Assembly: GCA_002709045.1 (NCBI GenBank) | Contig: PAPJ01000056.1 | Span: forward strand, 1-64,000 | Length of the DNA stretch: 64,000 bases | Direction of reading: 5' to 3' | Origin: Planctomycetaceae bacterium | GTDB taxonomy: Bacteria; Planctomycetota; Planctomycetia; Pirellulales; Pirellulaceae | Shown: piece after piece, positions 18,913 to 28,300 of the stretch | How positions within the stretch are numbered: the first letter of the stretch is position 1 | Layout: every line of letters starts with the position of its first letter | Translations under genes and position numbers: made by a program | Notes under the pieces: generated by a model | Told to the model about the DNA's origin: nothing | The model's database searches: none | The model's input: the letters and a program-made list of their open reading frames with translations, nothing else

Positions 18913-19231
18913 ACTCATCTAATTCGAAGTCCCAGCGAGTATTTCGAGCACTCAGTAATTTGATTTTCCCGGATCCTCGCTGGATCAAATAAACACAAAT
19001 GGCCTTGTTTTTAACGTCTATCACGGTCAACTGCTGACCTTCTTCGGTATCCATTGAAGACATCAGCAGGTGATTATTGCTTTGTATGGATTTATTAGAA
19101 GTTTGTACTCCGACTCGTGTACCGACCGGGTTTTGGGCATGAGTTGCGCTCTGTTGACTACCAATAATTCCCGCGATCATCAAACCGATACAACCGATAC
19201 AGATTACCCATCTTCTCTGCAAGCTGGTCAT
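18860..19231 (-). CDS. Small exported planctomycete protein of unknown function
   Basis: 123 residues. The N-terminus is a signal peptide or anchor (WVICIGCIGLMIAGIIG, then SATHAQ as a plausible cleavage site). The mature part has the pattern LTVIDVKNKAICVYLIQRGSGKIKLLSARNTRWDFELDEFN followed by SPTPREIQRLI. I recognise this overall pattern from small conserved planctomycete proteins, but no function is known to me. It stands alone; the nearest same-strand gene is the HTH/repeat protein 172 bases downstream. Confidence 0.65.
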   Translation of the reverse strand: MTSLQRRWVICIGCIGLMIAGIIGSQQSATHAQNPVGTRVGVQTSNKSIQSNNHLLMSSMDTEEGQQLTVIDVKNKAICVYLIQRGSGKIKLLSARNTRWDFELDEFNSESPTPREIQRLIQQ

Positions 19232-20006
19232 TTTCTCTCCTTAGAAAACCTTGTTGCGTCCTCAGGGAAAATCAACTTCCTGAGTGAACACATCATCTCC
19301 TCTGCTTCATTCTAGGCATGTGCCGCAATTGTTCAAGCAAATGCAGACGGAATAATATTAACTGTTAGATGAGAATCGATTTGTTTCTGATTATAAAGAC
19401 TGAGTCTGGTAAGTGTTTTACATCCATTCTTAAACAGAATGCTTTGTTAGAAAGAAAGGTTTTTTGTTCTTATTATGGGATCTGTCGTTTTTGTTACCGT
19501 CGCCTACTGCTCAACAAACGATAGTAAATGCCGCGATTTACTTGGATCTAAATGGTCGGGCTATGATCGAGTTTGGAGCTTGATCATTAGGCAATGGTGC
19601 TCGGATCTAAAGACGTAAAGATGCCAGCGGACGGCTGGACTGTAGCCTATTGGAATCACGGTATGCTCCTAAATATAGGGATCAGGTTGTTAAATATTTC
19701 CACTCTCAAAATGAGCCCTTCTATCTGTTCGACGATCAGCTTGCATTAGAAAATATTGCCAAACTATCTTCCTGGTCGCAGTGCACCACGGTTCCTGTAT
19801 TGTGGAACTCGACTTGTGGGAAACATCAAATCGCATTGCTGTTTGGGCGGCATAGTAATTGGACGGCAGTTTGTGCACTCAAAAAGCTCAAAAAAGAGTG
19901 TATAAACTGTAACGATTATGCCGAATTTGACGGTGTAAGCCTGCCTTACGTGCGGTGTGTGGTGCGCGCTGCTGTTAGATAATGACTCAGATCTGGAGGA
20001 TGAACC
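19232..20006. other. 775-base gap upstream of the ExbB-like operon, possibly holding a decayed gene
   Basis: The longest frame runs from TTG 19650 to TAA 19982 (110 codons, LESRYAPKYRDQ... to VRCVVRAAVR) with no recognisable domain and five cysteines. Just upstream, in broken frames, is a signal-peptide-like piece followed by AQQTIVNAAIYLDLNGR (near 19500-19565). This may be the remains of a secreted-protein gene, or noncoding DNA. The last ~25 bases carry the ribosome binding site of the next gene. No promoter could be assigned with confidence. Confidence 0.3.
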
Positions 20007-20009
20007 TTG
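19995..20009 (+). promoter_or_regulatory. Ribosome binding site and TTG start for the ExbB-like gene
   Basis: GGAGGA at 19995-20000 lies 6 bases before TTG 20007-20009, which opens the 430-codon frame. The ATG at 20000-20002 overlaps the Shine-Dalgarno and is in another frame that stops after 12 codons. TTG is therefore the likely start, which should keep initiation modest. Confidence 0.7.
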
Positions 20010-21299
20010 TCTCGGCCCAAATCAAATTCGGTTATTAATATAATCTGGAATCTAGGCTGGCCTTTATTGTGGGGCTCAGTCTTTAGTATTACTTTTTATG
20101 AGTTGCTTCAGGGGCCGTTGGATGCTGAAAGCAACCCGCTTCTGCACCGGTATTTTCTTGGACACCCAATTGCCGTAGCCACCACAATTATGTTCTTCGT
20201 AGCAATGTCGGCGTTGATTTTGCGAGGACTGAATTTGCTGGGGCAACAGTTGGTTCTGAGTACGTTTAAACTTCCGGAGAGTGATCTTCAATGGAAGCAG
20301 GAAGATCGCGATAAGGCAAGTCAAATACTTGCAGATTCTGATTCTTGGTCGCACCGGGTTGCTAATAGTTATCTGGGTCTTCGCTTGATTAGCTTATTAG
20401 AGATGATTCGTAGTACCGGTTCAGCGTCCACACTTAGTGAAGAAATGAAGTATGCTTCGGAACGTGATGCAGATCGACAGTATGAAGGTGCTTCGCTGGT
20501 TCGCATTATTATTTGGGCAACACCGATGCTGGGATTTTTGGGCACGGTAATGGGGATTACTCAGGCACTTGGCGATCTTGCCGGCCAGCAAATTGGTAAT
20601 GATCTTAACGGTGCGATGCAGGGGCTCTTTAGTGGTCTCTATGTTGCTTTTGATACCACCGCAGTCGCGCTTACCCTATCAATCGTATTGATGTTTTGTC
20701 AGTTTATGTCTGACCAGTTGGAGTCACAACTACTGATCGACGTAGACCGGCAGGTGGAAGATGAGCTTCGCAGTCGCTTCTGTTCAACCGTTGCCGTTGG
20801 GGCTGATGCGTTGTCTAACGATGCTTTGACAAATGTTGTTGACGAGATGGTAAAAACACAGGCCTCTCAGTGGGCCGGTGCAATAACTAAGATTCAGCAA
20901 CAATGGCAGCAGTGGACGGCGGAACAAGGCGAGGTGATGGGCGATTCGATGTCGCTGGCGATGATATCGGCAATGGAGAAACAGGAGCAATTACAGCAGC
21001 AACAATGGCAACAGTGGCAGGGATTGCTTCATGAGAATGCGCAGCTTTTAGCTGCTAATCAGGAGAAGATGAACCTGCAGTCTGAGTTGTTGGGGCGAGT
21101 GGTACAAGCCACTGGTGAAGTGACTTCATTGGAACAGGCTTTGAATTCCAACCTTAGTCATTTACAGGAGACCCGACAATTTGAAGATGCGGTGATCAGT
21201 CTTTCGGCAGCGATTCAGTTACTGTCCACGCGTATAACAGGTGAATCCAGGTCGCTCGATCTCCGCGGTGATTCATTAAATGGTGGTAAGGCAGCATGA
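20007..21299 (+). CDS. MotA/TolQ/ExbB-type proton channel protein with long coiled-coil tail
   Basis: 430 residues from a TTG start. Membrane helices lie at ~10-32, ~50-75 and in the ExbB core ~165-240 (ATPMLGFLGTVMGITQAL, then LFSGLYVAFDTTAVALTLSIVLMF), the block that lines the proton path in ExbB/TolQ/MotA. The C-terminal ~180 residues are a cytoplasmic coiled coil rich in Gln/Trp (QQQWQQW near 20990-21020). Such proteins form pentamers around a dimer of ExbD/MotB-type proteins. The next two genes encode single-helix proteins that could be those partners. Its stop overlaps the next ATG (ATGA), so translation is coupled. Confidence 0.85.
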   Translation: MSRPKSNSVINIIWNLGWPLLWGSVFSITFYELLQGPLDAESNPLLHRYFLGHPIAVATTIMFFVAMSALILRGLNLLGQQLVLSTFKLPESDLQWKQEDRDKASQILADSDSWSHRVANSYLGLRLISLLEMIRSTGSASTLSEEMKYASERDADRQYEGASLVRIIIWATPMLGFLGTVMGITQALGDLAGQQIGNDLNGAMQGLFSGLYVAFDTTAVALTLSIVLMFCQFMSDQLESQLLIDVDRQVEDELRSRFCSTVAVGADALSNDALTNVVDEMVKTQASQWAGAITKIQQQWQQWTAEQGEVMGDSMSLAMISAMEKQEQLQQQQWQQWQGLLHENAQLLAANQEKMNLQSELLGRVVQATGEVTSLEQALNSNLSHLQETRQFEDAVISLSAAIQLLSTRITGESRSLDLRGDSLNGGKAA

Positions 21300-22849
21300 C
21301 GTCAAAACGAAAACGACGTCGTCAGGGGCTCGCCCCATCCATGTTTCCTTTTCTGGCGGTGTTAATTTGTACGATGGGGGCTTTGATAGCAGTGCTGGTT
21401 GTTGGTGTGCAGCAGGCCCGTGTCGATGCTGCTCAGGATAGTCAGACGATAAGTCAGGGGCATCAACGTATCGTCGCACTTAATGAGAAGCGGGAACTGG
21501 AAATTGAAAGCTACCAGTGGCGTAGTGAAGTACTTGAGTCGAAGCGCGGTGAATACCATGATCAAATACGACAGAATCGTCTGCGTCTCGCGCAGTTGGA
21601 AACTCATATCCGTGATCTTGAAGAGCGCTGGCAGGCTTTAATTAATAAATCCAGGCTGGTTGCGGAAAAACGTGTCGACTCTAATGACAGTCAAATTGAT
21701 CTAGAAGATGAGTTAACGCGTTTGCAGCAGGAGATCCTAACGGCTCGCACGGAACTGGAACAAATCCGCGTTGAAGCTCAACAGTATGAAAAGTCTTATG
21801 CGATTGTTCCCTATCAGGGCGAGTATGGAACGCATCGACGTCCGGTGTATCTGGAATGTGTTGCAGAGGGGGTTGTTATTCAGCCGGAAGGAATTTTAAT
21901 TTCACATAATGAACTGGACGGGCCTTCGGGCGTTGGGAATCCACTGAATGCCTGTTTACGCACGATTCGCGAGTTTTATGCCAGGCATACTCAGGATGAC
22001 CAGCAGTCGCCCTATCCTCTGTTGATTGTTCGATCAGAGGGTGTAACGGCGTTTGGAAAAGCCCGCCGTGCTATGGCAGACTGGAAAGATGAATATGGTT
22101 TTGAATTAGTGAGTGATGATCTTCCGCTTGCCTTTCCTAATCCTCAGCCGGTACTTTCAGGAGAACTCAAGAAAACTATTGCTCTGGCAAACGACCGGCA
22201 ACGGGCCTTGGCAATGGCCATGCCAAGTCGGTACGGGGGACAACACGGAGTCCGGCGTCAGGAGCCGGTGGATACAGATTTTAACACCACCACGCAGCAA
22301 GGCGACGGTTTTGGTGATGGTCAGCAAGCCTCGGCTAATTTAGGTTCTCAGCCAGGAACCGGTGGTGCCGGGGATGCTGATAAAACGGTAGTCGATGACA
22401 AGTCAAATCTGAATCGAAGCAGCAATGGTGGTGCCGGTAATCAACGAACAGGTTCCGGTGGATCTAAAGGTGAGATGATTGCTCCACCTGACGGCATCGG
22501 TATGGCCGGTCGTTCACAGGGTTGGGCATTAGCGGATAGACAGCGAGGCCCCGCGCTTACGCGCCCGGTGAAAGTGATTTGTGAATCCAATCGTCTAACG
22601 ATCGTGCCCGCTGCGGGCGAACGAGGAAAACCGGTTGTGGTTGAGTTGGGATCGACGGTTAAGGGAAGCATCGATCAGTTTGTAACAGCTGTAAATCAAC
22701 ACATTGATCAATGGGGTATCGCCATTGCCGGCGGACACTGGAAGCCGGAATTGCAGGTCGATGTTCAACCCGGAGGTGAACTCAGATTTAAGGAACTGCA
22801 ATACACTTTGTATGGCAGTGGGATTAACGTTTGGCAGCATACGGACTAA
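21296..22849 (+). CDS. Single-pass coiled-coil protein, possible ExbD-like partner
   Basis: 517 residues. One N-terminal helix (MFPFLAVLICTMGALIAVLVVG, ~14-36) is followed by a long coiled coil (~45-165, many Leu/Glu/Arg heptads), an alpha/beta region around 170-260 (YLECVAEGVVIQPEG, PLLIVRSEGVTAFGKARRAM), a Gly/Ser/Asn-rich linker (~330-400) and a C-terminal domain. The middle part resembles the beta-alpha pattern of the ExbD periplasmic domain but is not a clear match. The start overlaps the ExbB-like stop by 4 bases and the stop abuts the next ATG, so the three genes are one translationally coupled unit. Function unknown beyond that association. Confidence 0.7.
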   Translation: MTSKRKRRRQGLAPSMFPFLAVLICTMGALIAVLVVGVQQARVDAAQDSQTISQGHQRIVALNEKRELEIESYQWRSEVLESKRGEYHDQIRQNRLRLAQLETHIRDLEERWQALINKSRLVAEKRVDSNDSQIDLEDELTRLQQEILTARTELEQIRVEAQQYEKSYAIVPYQGEYGTHRRPVYLECVAEGVVIQPEGILISHNELDGPSGVGNPLNACLRTIREFYARHTQDDQQSPYPLLIVRSEGVTAFGKARRAMADWKDEYGFELVSDDLPLAFPNPQPVLSGELKKTIALANDRQRALAMAMPSRYGGQHGVRRQEPVDTDFNTTTQQGDGFGDGQQASANLGSQPGTGGAGDADKTVVDDKSNLNRSSNGGAGNQRTGSGGSKGEMIAPPDGIGMAGRSQGWALADRQRGPALTRPVKVICESNRLTIVPAAGERGKPVVVELGSTVKGSIDQFVTAVNQHIDQWGIAIAGGHWKPELQVDVQPGGELRFKELQYTLYGSGINVWQHTD

Positions 22850-23863
22850 ATGAGTAAGCGAGTAGTAAGTGAAAATGGTATCGGTGGCCTGGATTCATTT
22901 CAGGATATCGTAGCCAATCTGGTGGGCATTCTTATCATTCTTGTGATGGTTGTGATGATGCGTACGCGCAACGAACTGGCACAAAATCCGCAAGTTCCAC
23001 CGGCTGAAAAAGTAACGCAGGCGGAGGTTGAAGAGGCCCGTGTTGTTGCTATGAGAGTGGAAGATAATGTCCTGGAACTCGATGATACGGTTCAGCGGCA
23101 GGAATTTGAACTGGATTACAGGAAACGCGAACGAGATCGAATTCTGGAAGCGATTACGCTGGCTGAACAGGAGTTCAAGACACAACAGGAATCCCTGTCG
23201 GTCGAAAGTCAAGCCGAGATCGAAATGGCTTCGAAGTATCAAGCGATGAGCAAAGAGCTTGGTGAATTGATTCGTAGTCGGCAGATTCTTAACCAATTGA
23301 AGCCGGACGTACATGTGATTGAACACATGCCAACACCAATGGCCAAGACAGTTTTTGGCAAGGAAATCCACTTTCGTCTGGACGATGGCCGGATTTCATA
23401 TGTACCGTTTGATGAGCTTGTGGATCGGATGAAACGCGATGCTCAGAGTAAAGTTTACAAACTGCATAATCACCCGCGGATCACCGAAACGATCGGTCCG
23501 GTTTCGGGCTATCGCCTGCGTTATGATTTGGGGTACACCAACGATGTGGTCAAAACCCGTACTGGCCCGCGTCTACAGCAGAAGATTGAAATGCTGCAGC
23601 TTGAGTTGATTCCCGTGCAGTCAGTTTTGGGTGAACCGGTGACAGAGGCCTTGGCAGATGGTTCGCAGTTTATGCAGTACATCAAACGGACGGTACCTGA
23701 TACAACGACTGTAACGATTTGGGTTTACCCCAATAGCTTTGACCAGTTCCGTAAATTTAAGACAACATTGTTCTCCATGGGATACGCCTGTGCAGGACGG
23801 CCACTTCCTGAAGGGCTTTATATTTCAGCCTCACCTCACGGTACAAAATCCGTTCGCCAATAA
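22850..23863 (+). CDS. Single-pass coiled-coil protein, ExbD-like N-terminus
   Basis: 337 residues. LDSFQDIVANLVGILIILVMVVMM (~16-38) is a lone membrane helix preceded by an acidic residue (Asp in QDIVANL), reminiscent of the PLIDIVFLLL segment of ExbD. A coiled coil follows (~60-150). The C-terminal ~190 residues have a mixed alpha/beta pattern (IHFRLDDGRISYVPFDEL, TTVTIWVYPNSFDQFRKFKTTLFSMGYA) that ends like a periplasmic ExbD-type domain, where a helix precedes 'xGYA'. The ATG directly follows the previous stop with no gap. It is the last gene of the three-gene ExbB-like operon and ends 17 bases before bioA on the other strand. Confidence 0.7.
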   Translation: MSKRVVSENGIGGLDSFQDIVANLVGILIILVMVVMMRTRNELAQNPQVPPAEKVTQAEVEEARVVAMRVEDNVLELDDTVQRQEFELDYRKRERDRILEAITLAEQEFKTQQESLSVESQAEIEMASKYQAMSKELGELIRSRQILNQLKPDVHVIEHMPTPMAKTVFGKEIHFRLDDGRISYVPFDELVDRMKRDAQSKVYKLHNHPRITETIGPVSGYRLRYDLGYTNDVVKTRTGPRLQQKIEMLQLELIPVQSVLGEPVTEALADGSQFMQYIKRTVPDTTTVTIWVYPNSFDQFRKFKTTLFSMGYACAGRPLPEGLYISASPHGTKSVRQ

Positions 23864-23880
23864 CACTATTTACTCAAGTG

Positions 23881-25239
23881 TCATTTGAGTTGGTTTAATC
23901 CGTATTCAAGAGACGCGACAATTTGTGTGATCTGGCTACTCGATACTGATAAAGGTGGCATGATGACTAACGTGTCGCGAAGGGGCCTCAGCCAGACTCC
24001 TTTCTCGCGTGCTGCCAGGCAAACATTTGACCCTGTCCCCAACGCTGGATCGAGTGGGATTTTGTTTTCTTTGTCAGCCACGAGTTCAATAGCTGCGATT
24101 AGCCCGCGTTGTCGGATATCACCTACTAGTGGATGTTTAGCCAGCCGCGTGGCTAATAAATCACATAGTAATTGGCTTTGTTCAGCGACATTGGCTAGGG
24201 TGTTTTCTTCATGAAAGACATCTAAAGAAGCAAGTGCAGCTGCAGCTGCTAAAGGGTTACCGGCATAGGTGTGGCCATGATAAAAGGTCTTGATTCCTTC
24301 ACCCAGAAAGGCATTCCATATCTCTGTCGTCGCGGTGGTTGCTGACATCGCAAGGTAACCGCCGGTGAGACCTTTGCCCATACAAAGGATATCAGGACTG
24401 ATTGCTTCGTGTTCACAGGCAAACATAGTTCCGGTCCGTCCAAAGCCCACGGCAACTTCGTCTGCGATTAGTAGCACATCGTATTTGCGAGTAAGATCAC
24501 GTACGCCGCGCAGATACCCCGAAGGTTGCATGACGAGTCCGGCCGCCCCTTGTACAAGCGGTTCTAAGATCATCGCCGCCACCTGTTCGTGGTGTTCGGC
24601 CAGAGTTAACTCTAATTGTGAGAGATAGTATTGCGTAGCATTCTCTGGCGTTACACCTGCAGGAAAGCGATAGGTGTTTGGATTTTCCACACGGATCACA
24701 TTGAACAGCAACGGTTCAAACATTTGGTGGAATCGAGCCACCCCTCCGACACTAACACTTCCCAAGGTGTCACCGTGATAGGCAGATCCCAGCGCAATGT
24801 AAGTGTTTTTCTGTGGTTTGGGTTTGTCCCGTTGATGCCAGTACTGGAATGCCATCTTGAGTCCGACTTCCACACTACTTGCTCCATCTCCGGAGAAGAA
24901 TGTGTGCTCTAGGCCATCGGGAGTAATTTCGGCAAGACGTCGTGCTAATTCGATCGATGCGGGATTAGACATTCCTAAAGACGTGACGTGGGCGACTTTG
25001 TTAAGTTGATTATTAATGGCGCCGTTGATTTTCGGATGACGATGGCCGTGCACGTTACACCAAACGCTGCTAACGCCGTCGATAAGTTCGTTGCCGTCGA
25101 TGTCTTTTAGAATGCATCCATCTGCTGATTCAATAATCAGTGGTTGATAATCGCGCATTTGTGTAAATGCGTGCCATACATAATGTCTGTCCCAATTGGC
25201 GTATTGTTCCCAATCAGGTGTAGAGTGGTCTGAGGTCAT
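23881..25239 (-). CDS. bioA: Adenosylmethionine-8-amino-7-oxononanoate aminotransferase
   Basis: 452 residues. BioA is a class III PLP aminotransferase that makes 7,8-diaminopelargonate in biotin synthesis, using S-adenosylmethionine as amino donor. Seen: the N-terminal WHAFTQMRDY, the GGVARFHQMFEPLLF block, LLIADEVAVGFGRTG with the PLP-contacting Asp, the Schiff-base lysine in CMGKGLTGGYLAMSAT, and RQRGLIAAIEL. WHAFTQM and YHGHTYAGNPLAAAAAL favour BioA over other class III aminotransferases. It follows gatB by 51 bases on the same strand. No other bio genes are in the window. Confidence 0.9.
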   Translation of the reverse strand: MTSDHSTPDWEQYANWDRHYVWHAFTQMRDYQPLIIESADGCILKDIDGNELIDGVSSVWCNVHGHRHPKINGAINNQLNKVAHVTSLGMSNPASIELARRLAEITPDGLEHTFFSGDGASSVEVGLKMAFQYWHQRDKPKPQKNTYIALGSAYHGDTLGSVSVGGVARFHQMFEPLLFNVIRVENPNTYRFPAGVTPENATQYYLSQLELTLAEHHEQVAAMILEPLVQGAAGLVMQPSGYLRGVRDLTRKYDVLLIADEVAVGFGRTGTMFACEHEAISPDILCMGKGLTGGYLAMSATTATTEIWNAFLGEGIKTFYHGHTYAGNPLAAAAALASLDVFHEENTLANVAEQSQLLCDLLATRLAKHPLVGDIRQRGLIAAIELVADKENKIPLDPALGTGSNVCLAAREKGVWLRPLRDTLVIMPPLSVSSSQITQIVASLEYGLNQLK

Positions 25240-25290
25240 TTTTGAAACCTCGCTAATCTCGTTATTCTCACGATTTTTGGGAGGAGAAAA

Positions 25291-26763
25291 TTAGATGTCA
25301 TTGATGATATTGAGGCAGATTTGGCGGACTTGCCCGGGATTGACGTTTGGGTTTTCTTTTTTAGCCTGTCCGATGAGCGCTCCGACAGCCTTTTCGTTCC
25401 CGCCTCGCACATCATCGACGACTCGTGGATTTCGCTCGACCAGCATTTTACATAAGTCTTCCAAATCACCTTCATCGACCTTTTCGATTCCCAGTTCTTT
25501 GACTATTTCAGCAGCAGATTTTCCTGAGTCGAGCATAACTGCCAATACGTCTTTTGCTTTCGAACTGTCCAAATCACCTGACTGAATCAGCTTCAGCATT
25601 TCGGCAAGTTGGGCCGCACTTAGTTTGAACGTATCAATACTAATTTCCTGTTCATTAAGAATACGAAGTACTTCTCCCTGAACCCAGTTGCCGGCCAGTT
25701 TGTTATCCCCTGAAGCTTCAGCCAGTTCAAGGAAGTAGTCAACAAGACCTCTACCCTGATTGACGATGACATCGGAGGTATAGGTGGTAAGTCCGAACTC
25801 TGTTTCCAGTCGTTCGCGTAGTGCCGCAGGCAGCTCACCAATGTCCCTGCCGACTTCTTCGATCTGCTGATCGGTAACAATGACAGGCACCAAATCCGGG
25901 CATGGGAAGTAACGATAATCAGCAGATTCTTCTTTCTCGCGTTGTGCGCGGGTAACCTGAGCAGAATCGTCCCACCCGCGAGTTTGTTTGGGAAGTTCGC
26001 CAAGCACTTTCCCGGTTTCCTGCCAGACGTTGTACTGCCGTTTGGCTTCATAGGCAATTCCCCGTTCCACACTGCGGAAACTATTCATGTTTTTGATTTC
26101 TACAATGGGCGTGGCAATCACGCCGTTATCGGCGGGGATGTGTAGGTTGACGTTGGCGTCACAACGTAATGAGCCTTCCTGCATATTGCAGTCTGACACA
26201 TCAAGATAAGTAAGTAGCAATCGTAATTCCTGCATGTATGTTTTAGCTTCGGCCGCATTGCGCATGTCCGGATAACTCACAATTTCCAGTAGCGGCGTTC
26301 CGGTGCGATTGAGATCGATCCGACTATCGCCTTTGCCAGCAGCTTCGTCATGGATGCTTTTACCCGCATCTTCTTCCAGATGGGCACGTATGATACGTAC
26401 CCGACGAGGTTCAAATTCGTCGTTCGTCGACTTGATGTCGAGGTACCCCTCTTCACTCATAGGCAGATCAAACTGACTTGTTTGATAACCCTTTGGCAGG
26501 TCGGGATAGAAGTAGTTCTTGCGATCCCACTTGGTAAATTTAGGAATACTGCAATTCAGTGCGAGTGCAGTTTTCATTCCCAGAAAGTATGCTTTCTTGT
26601 TCATCACAGGAAGCGCCCCTGGCAGGCCGAGGCAGACTGGGCACGTTTGTGTGTTTGGCGGGTTACCGAATTTCGTACTACAGCGGCAGAACAGTTTTGT
26701 GTTTGTTTTTAGCTGGACATGTACTTCCAGACCAATCACGATTTCGTATGGAGTCTCGTTCAT
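25291..26763 (-). CDS. gatB: Asp-tRNA(Asn)/Glu-tRNA(Gln) amidotransferase subunit B
   Basis: 490 residues, normal for GatB. This subunit binds misacylated tRNA and activates its side chain with ATP, using ammonia delivered from GatA. Seen: YEIVIGLEVHVQL at the start, FCRCSTKFGNPPNTQTCPVCLGLPGALPV with the zinc cysteines, the YFYPDLPKGYQTSQFD motif, and the C-terminal GatB/YqeY helical domain (GKSAAEIVKELG). Its ATG overlaps the gatA stop by 4 bases. The gatC-gatA-gatB order on the reverse strand is canonical. It implies that at least one of AsnRS or GlnRS function is replaced by amidation. Confidence 0.96.
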   Translation of the reverse strand: MNETPYEIVIGLEVHVQLKTNTKLFCRCSTKFGNPPNTQTCPVCLGLPGALPVMNKKAYFLGMKTALALNCSIPKFTKWDRKNYFYPDLPKGYQTSQFDLPMSEEGYLDIKSTNDEFEPRRVRIIRAHLEEDAGKSIHDEAAGKGDSRIDLNRTGTPLLEIVSYPDMRNAAEAKTYMQELRLLLTYLDVSDCNMQEGSLRCDANVNLHIPADNGVIATPIVEIKNMNSFRSVERGIAYEAKRQYNVWQETGKVLGELPKQTRGWDDSAQVTRAQREKEESADYRYFPCPDLVPVIVTDQQIEEVGRDIGELPAALRERLETEFGLTTYTSDVIVNQGRGLVDYFLELAEASGDNKLAGNWVQGEVLRILNEQEISIDTFKLSAAQLAEMLKLIQSGDLDSSKAKDVLAVMLDSGKSAAEIVKELGIEKVDEGDLEDLCKMLVERNPRVVDDVRGGNEKAVGALIGQAKKENPNVNPGQVRQICLNIINDI

Positions 26764-28262
26764 AACAGTTCTGGCCTCCGTAAGTGAAAGTCAGTGGCGT
26801 GCTGGAACATTTGCGCAGCTCGCAGCAATTTTTCTTCCTGAAATGCTGCTGCCTGAAGTTGCAGGCCGATGGGAAGTCCGTTTTTGGTTAATCCGCAGGG
26901 AAGTGAGATTCCCGCAACGCCGGCAAGGTTGGCCGTGACCGTATACAGATCTTCGAGATACATGGTCATCGGGTCGCTTGTTTTTTCTCCTTTTACAAAC
27001 GCAGGATTAGCGGTGACCGGACCAATGATCAGATCGACCTGCTCGAAGGCATTATCATAATCTTGACGGATGAGCCGTCTTACTTTCAGAGCCTTTAGAT
27101 AGAAGGCATCGTAATAACCCTCGCTCAGGGCGTAAGTTCCGAGCATGATGCGACGTTGTACTTCTGAGCCAAATCCTTCGCTACGCGTTTTACGATACAT
27201 CCGGACCAGAGGCCCTTCGTCACTTCCGTCTTCTGCAAGTTCGGCTGCTACTTCTGCCTGATCGGCCCGATACCCGTAGTGAGCTCCATCATATCGGGCA
27301 AGGTTACTGGATGCTTCGCATGGTGCGATGATGTAGTAAGTGGCGATACCATAGTCAGCATGAGGCATTTCAAGATTTTTGATTGTGGCACCTAATGACT
27401 GGTAGGTTGCAATCGCTTGTTTAACGGCACCTTCGATCTCAGGATCGATGCCTTTGCCAAAGTGTTGCTCGACGACTCCCAGTCTTAGATTTTGCAGTGG
27501 TTGATGAACGGTTTCTGAATAAGGAGGAACAGGCGTATCCACAGAAGTGGAATCGAGTGAATCATGACCGGCTAACACTTCCATAAGCAAAGCGGTGTCT
27601 TCCACGGTTCTGGCAAGTGGCCCGATTTGATCAAGGCTGCTGGCAAAGGCGATCAGTCCGTAACGGCTGACACGTCCGTAAGTTGGCTTTAATCCGACAC
27701 ATCCGCAAAGAGCAGCTGGTTGACGAATTGAACCGCCGGTGTCTGTTCCAATGGAAAGCGGAGCCATGTCGGCGGCAATACAGGCTGCGGCTCCACCGCT
27801 ACTTCCACCGGGGATGCGGGAAGTATCCCACGGATTCTGTGTTGGATGATAGGCCGAATTTTCTGTGGAGCTGCCCATAGCGAATTCGTCCATGTTTGTG
27901 CGCCCGAGAATAACAGCATCGGCTGAGAATAGCTTTTCAACCACGGTGGCGTTATAAGGAGGCACAAAATTCTCCAGCATTTTTGAGCCACAGGTCGTGG
28001 GGGTGTTTTGTGTGCAGAGTATATCCTTGATGGCGATCGGAAGACCGGCGAGCTTACCAAGTGATTCACCTGCCTCGCGTTTGCGATCAACTTCGGCCGC
28101 CTGAGTTAGTGCCGTATCTGATTCAACTCGCAGAAAAGCTCCGACTGCCGGATCGACCTGATTGATTCGATCCAGATAGGCCTGAGTCAATGCGACACTG
28201 GTGATTTCTCTTGACTGGAGAAGTGCTAATTGCTCGGTGGCCGTTTTATTTATGATTGACAT
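26760..28262 (-). CDS. gatA: Asp-tRNA(Asn)/Glu-tRNA(Gln) amidotransferase subunit A
   Basis: 500 residues. GatA is the amidase-signature glutaminase of GatCAB. The Ser-cisSer-Lys catalytic triad is visible: Lys in LAGLPIAIKDILCT (~80), the cis-Ser in GGSSGGAAACIAADMAP, and the nucleophile Ser in GTDTGGSIRQPAALCG. The end of the gene overlaps gatB and its start is 38 bases behind gatC, so the three are co-transcribed. Length and spacing are ordinary and no key residue is missing. Confidence 0.96.
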   Translation of the reverse strand: MSIINKTATEQLALLQSREITSVALTQAYLDRINQVDPAVGAFLRVESDTALTQAAEVDRKREAGESLGKLAGLPIAIKDILCTQNTPTTCGSKMLENFVPPYNATVVEKLFSADAVILGRTNMDEFAMGSSTENSAYHPTQNPWDTSRIPGGSSGGAAACIAADMAPLSIGTDTGGSIRQPAALCGCVGLKPTYGRVSRYGLIAFASSLDQIGPLARTVEDTALLMEVLAGHDSLDSTSVDTPVPPYSETVHQPLQNLRLGVVEQHFGKGIDPEIEGAVKQAIATYQSLGATIKNLEMPHADYGIATYYIIAPCEASSNLARYDGAHYGYRADQAEVAAELAEDGSDEGPLVRMYRKTRSEGFGSEVQRRIMLGTYALSEGYYDAFYLKALKVRRLIRQDYDNAFEQVDLIIGPVTANPAFVKGEKTSDPMTMYLEDLYTVTANLAGVAGISLPCGLTKNGLPIGLQLQAAAFQEEKLLRAAQMFQHATDFHLRRPELL

Positions 28263-28300
28263 GCTGTTTCTTATGGTCCGTTATGCGTCAGGATTCACCT

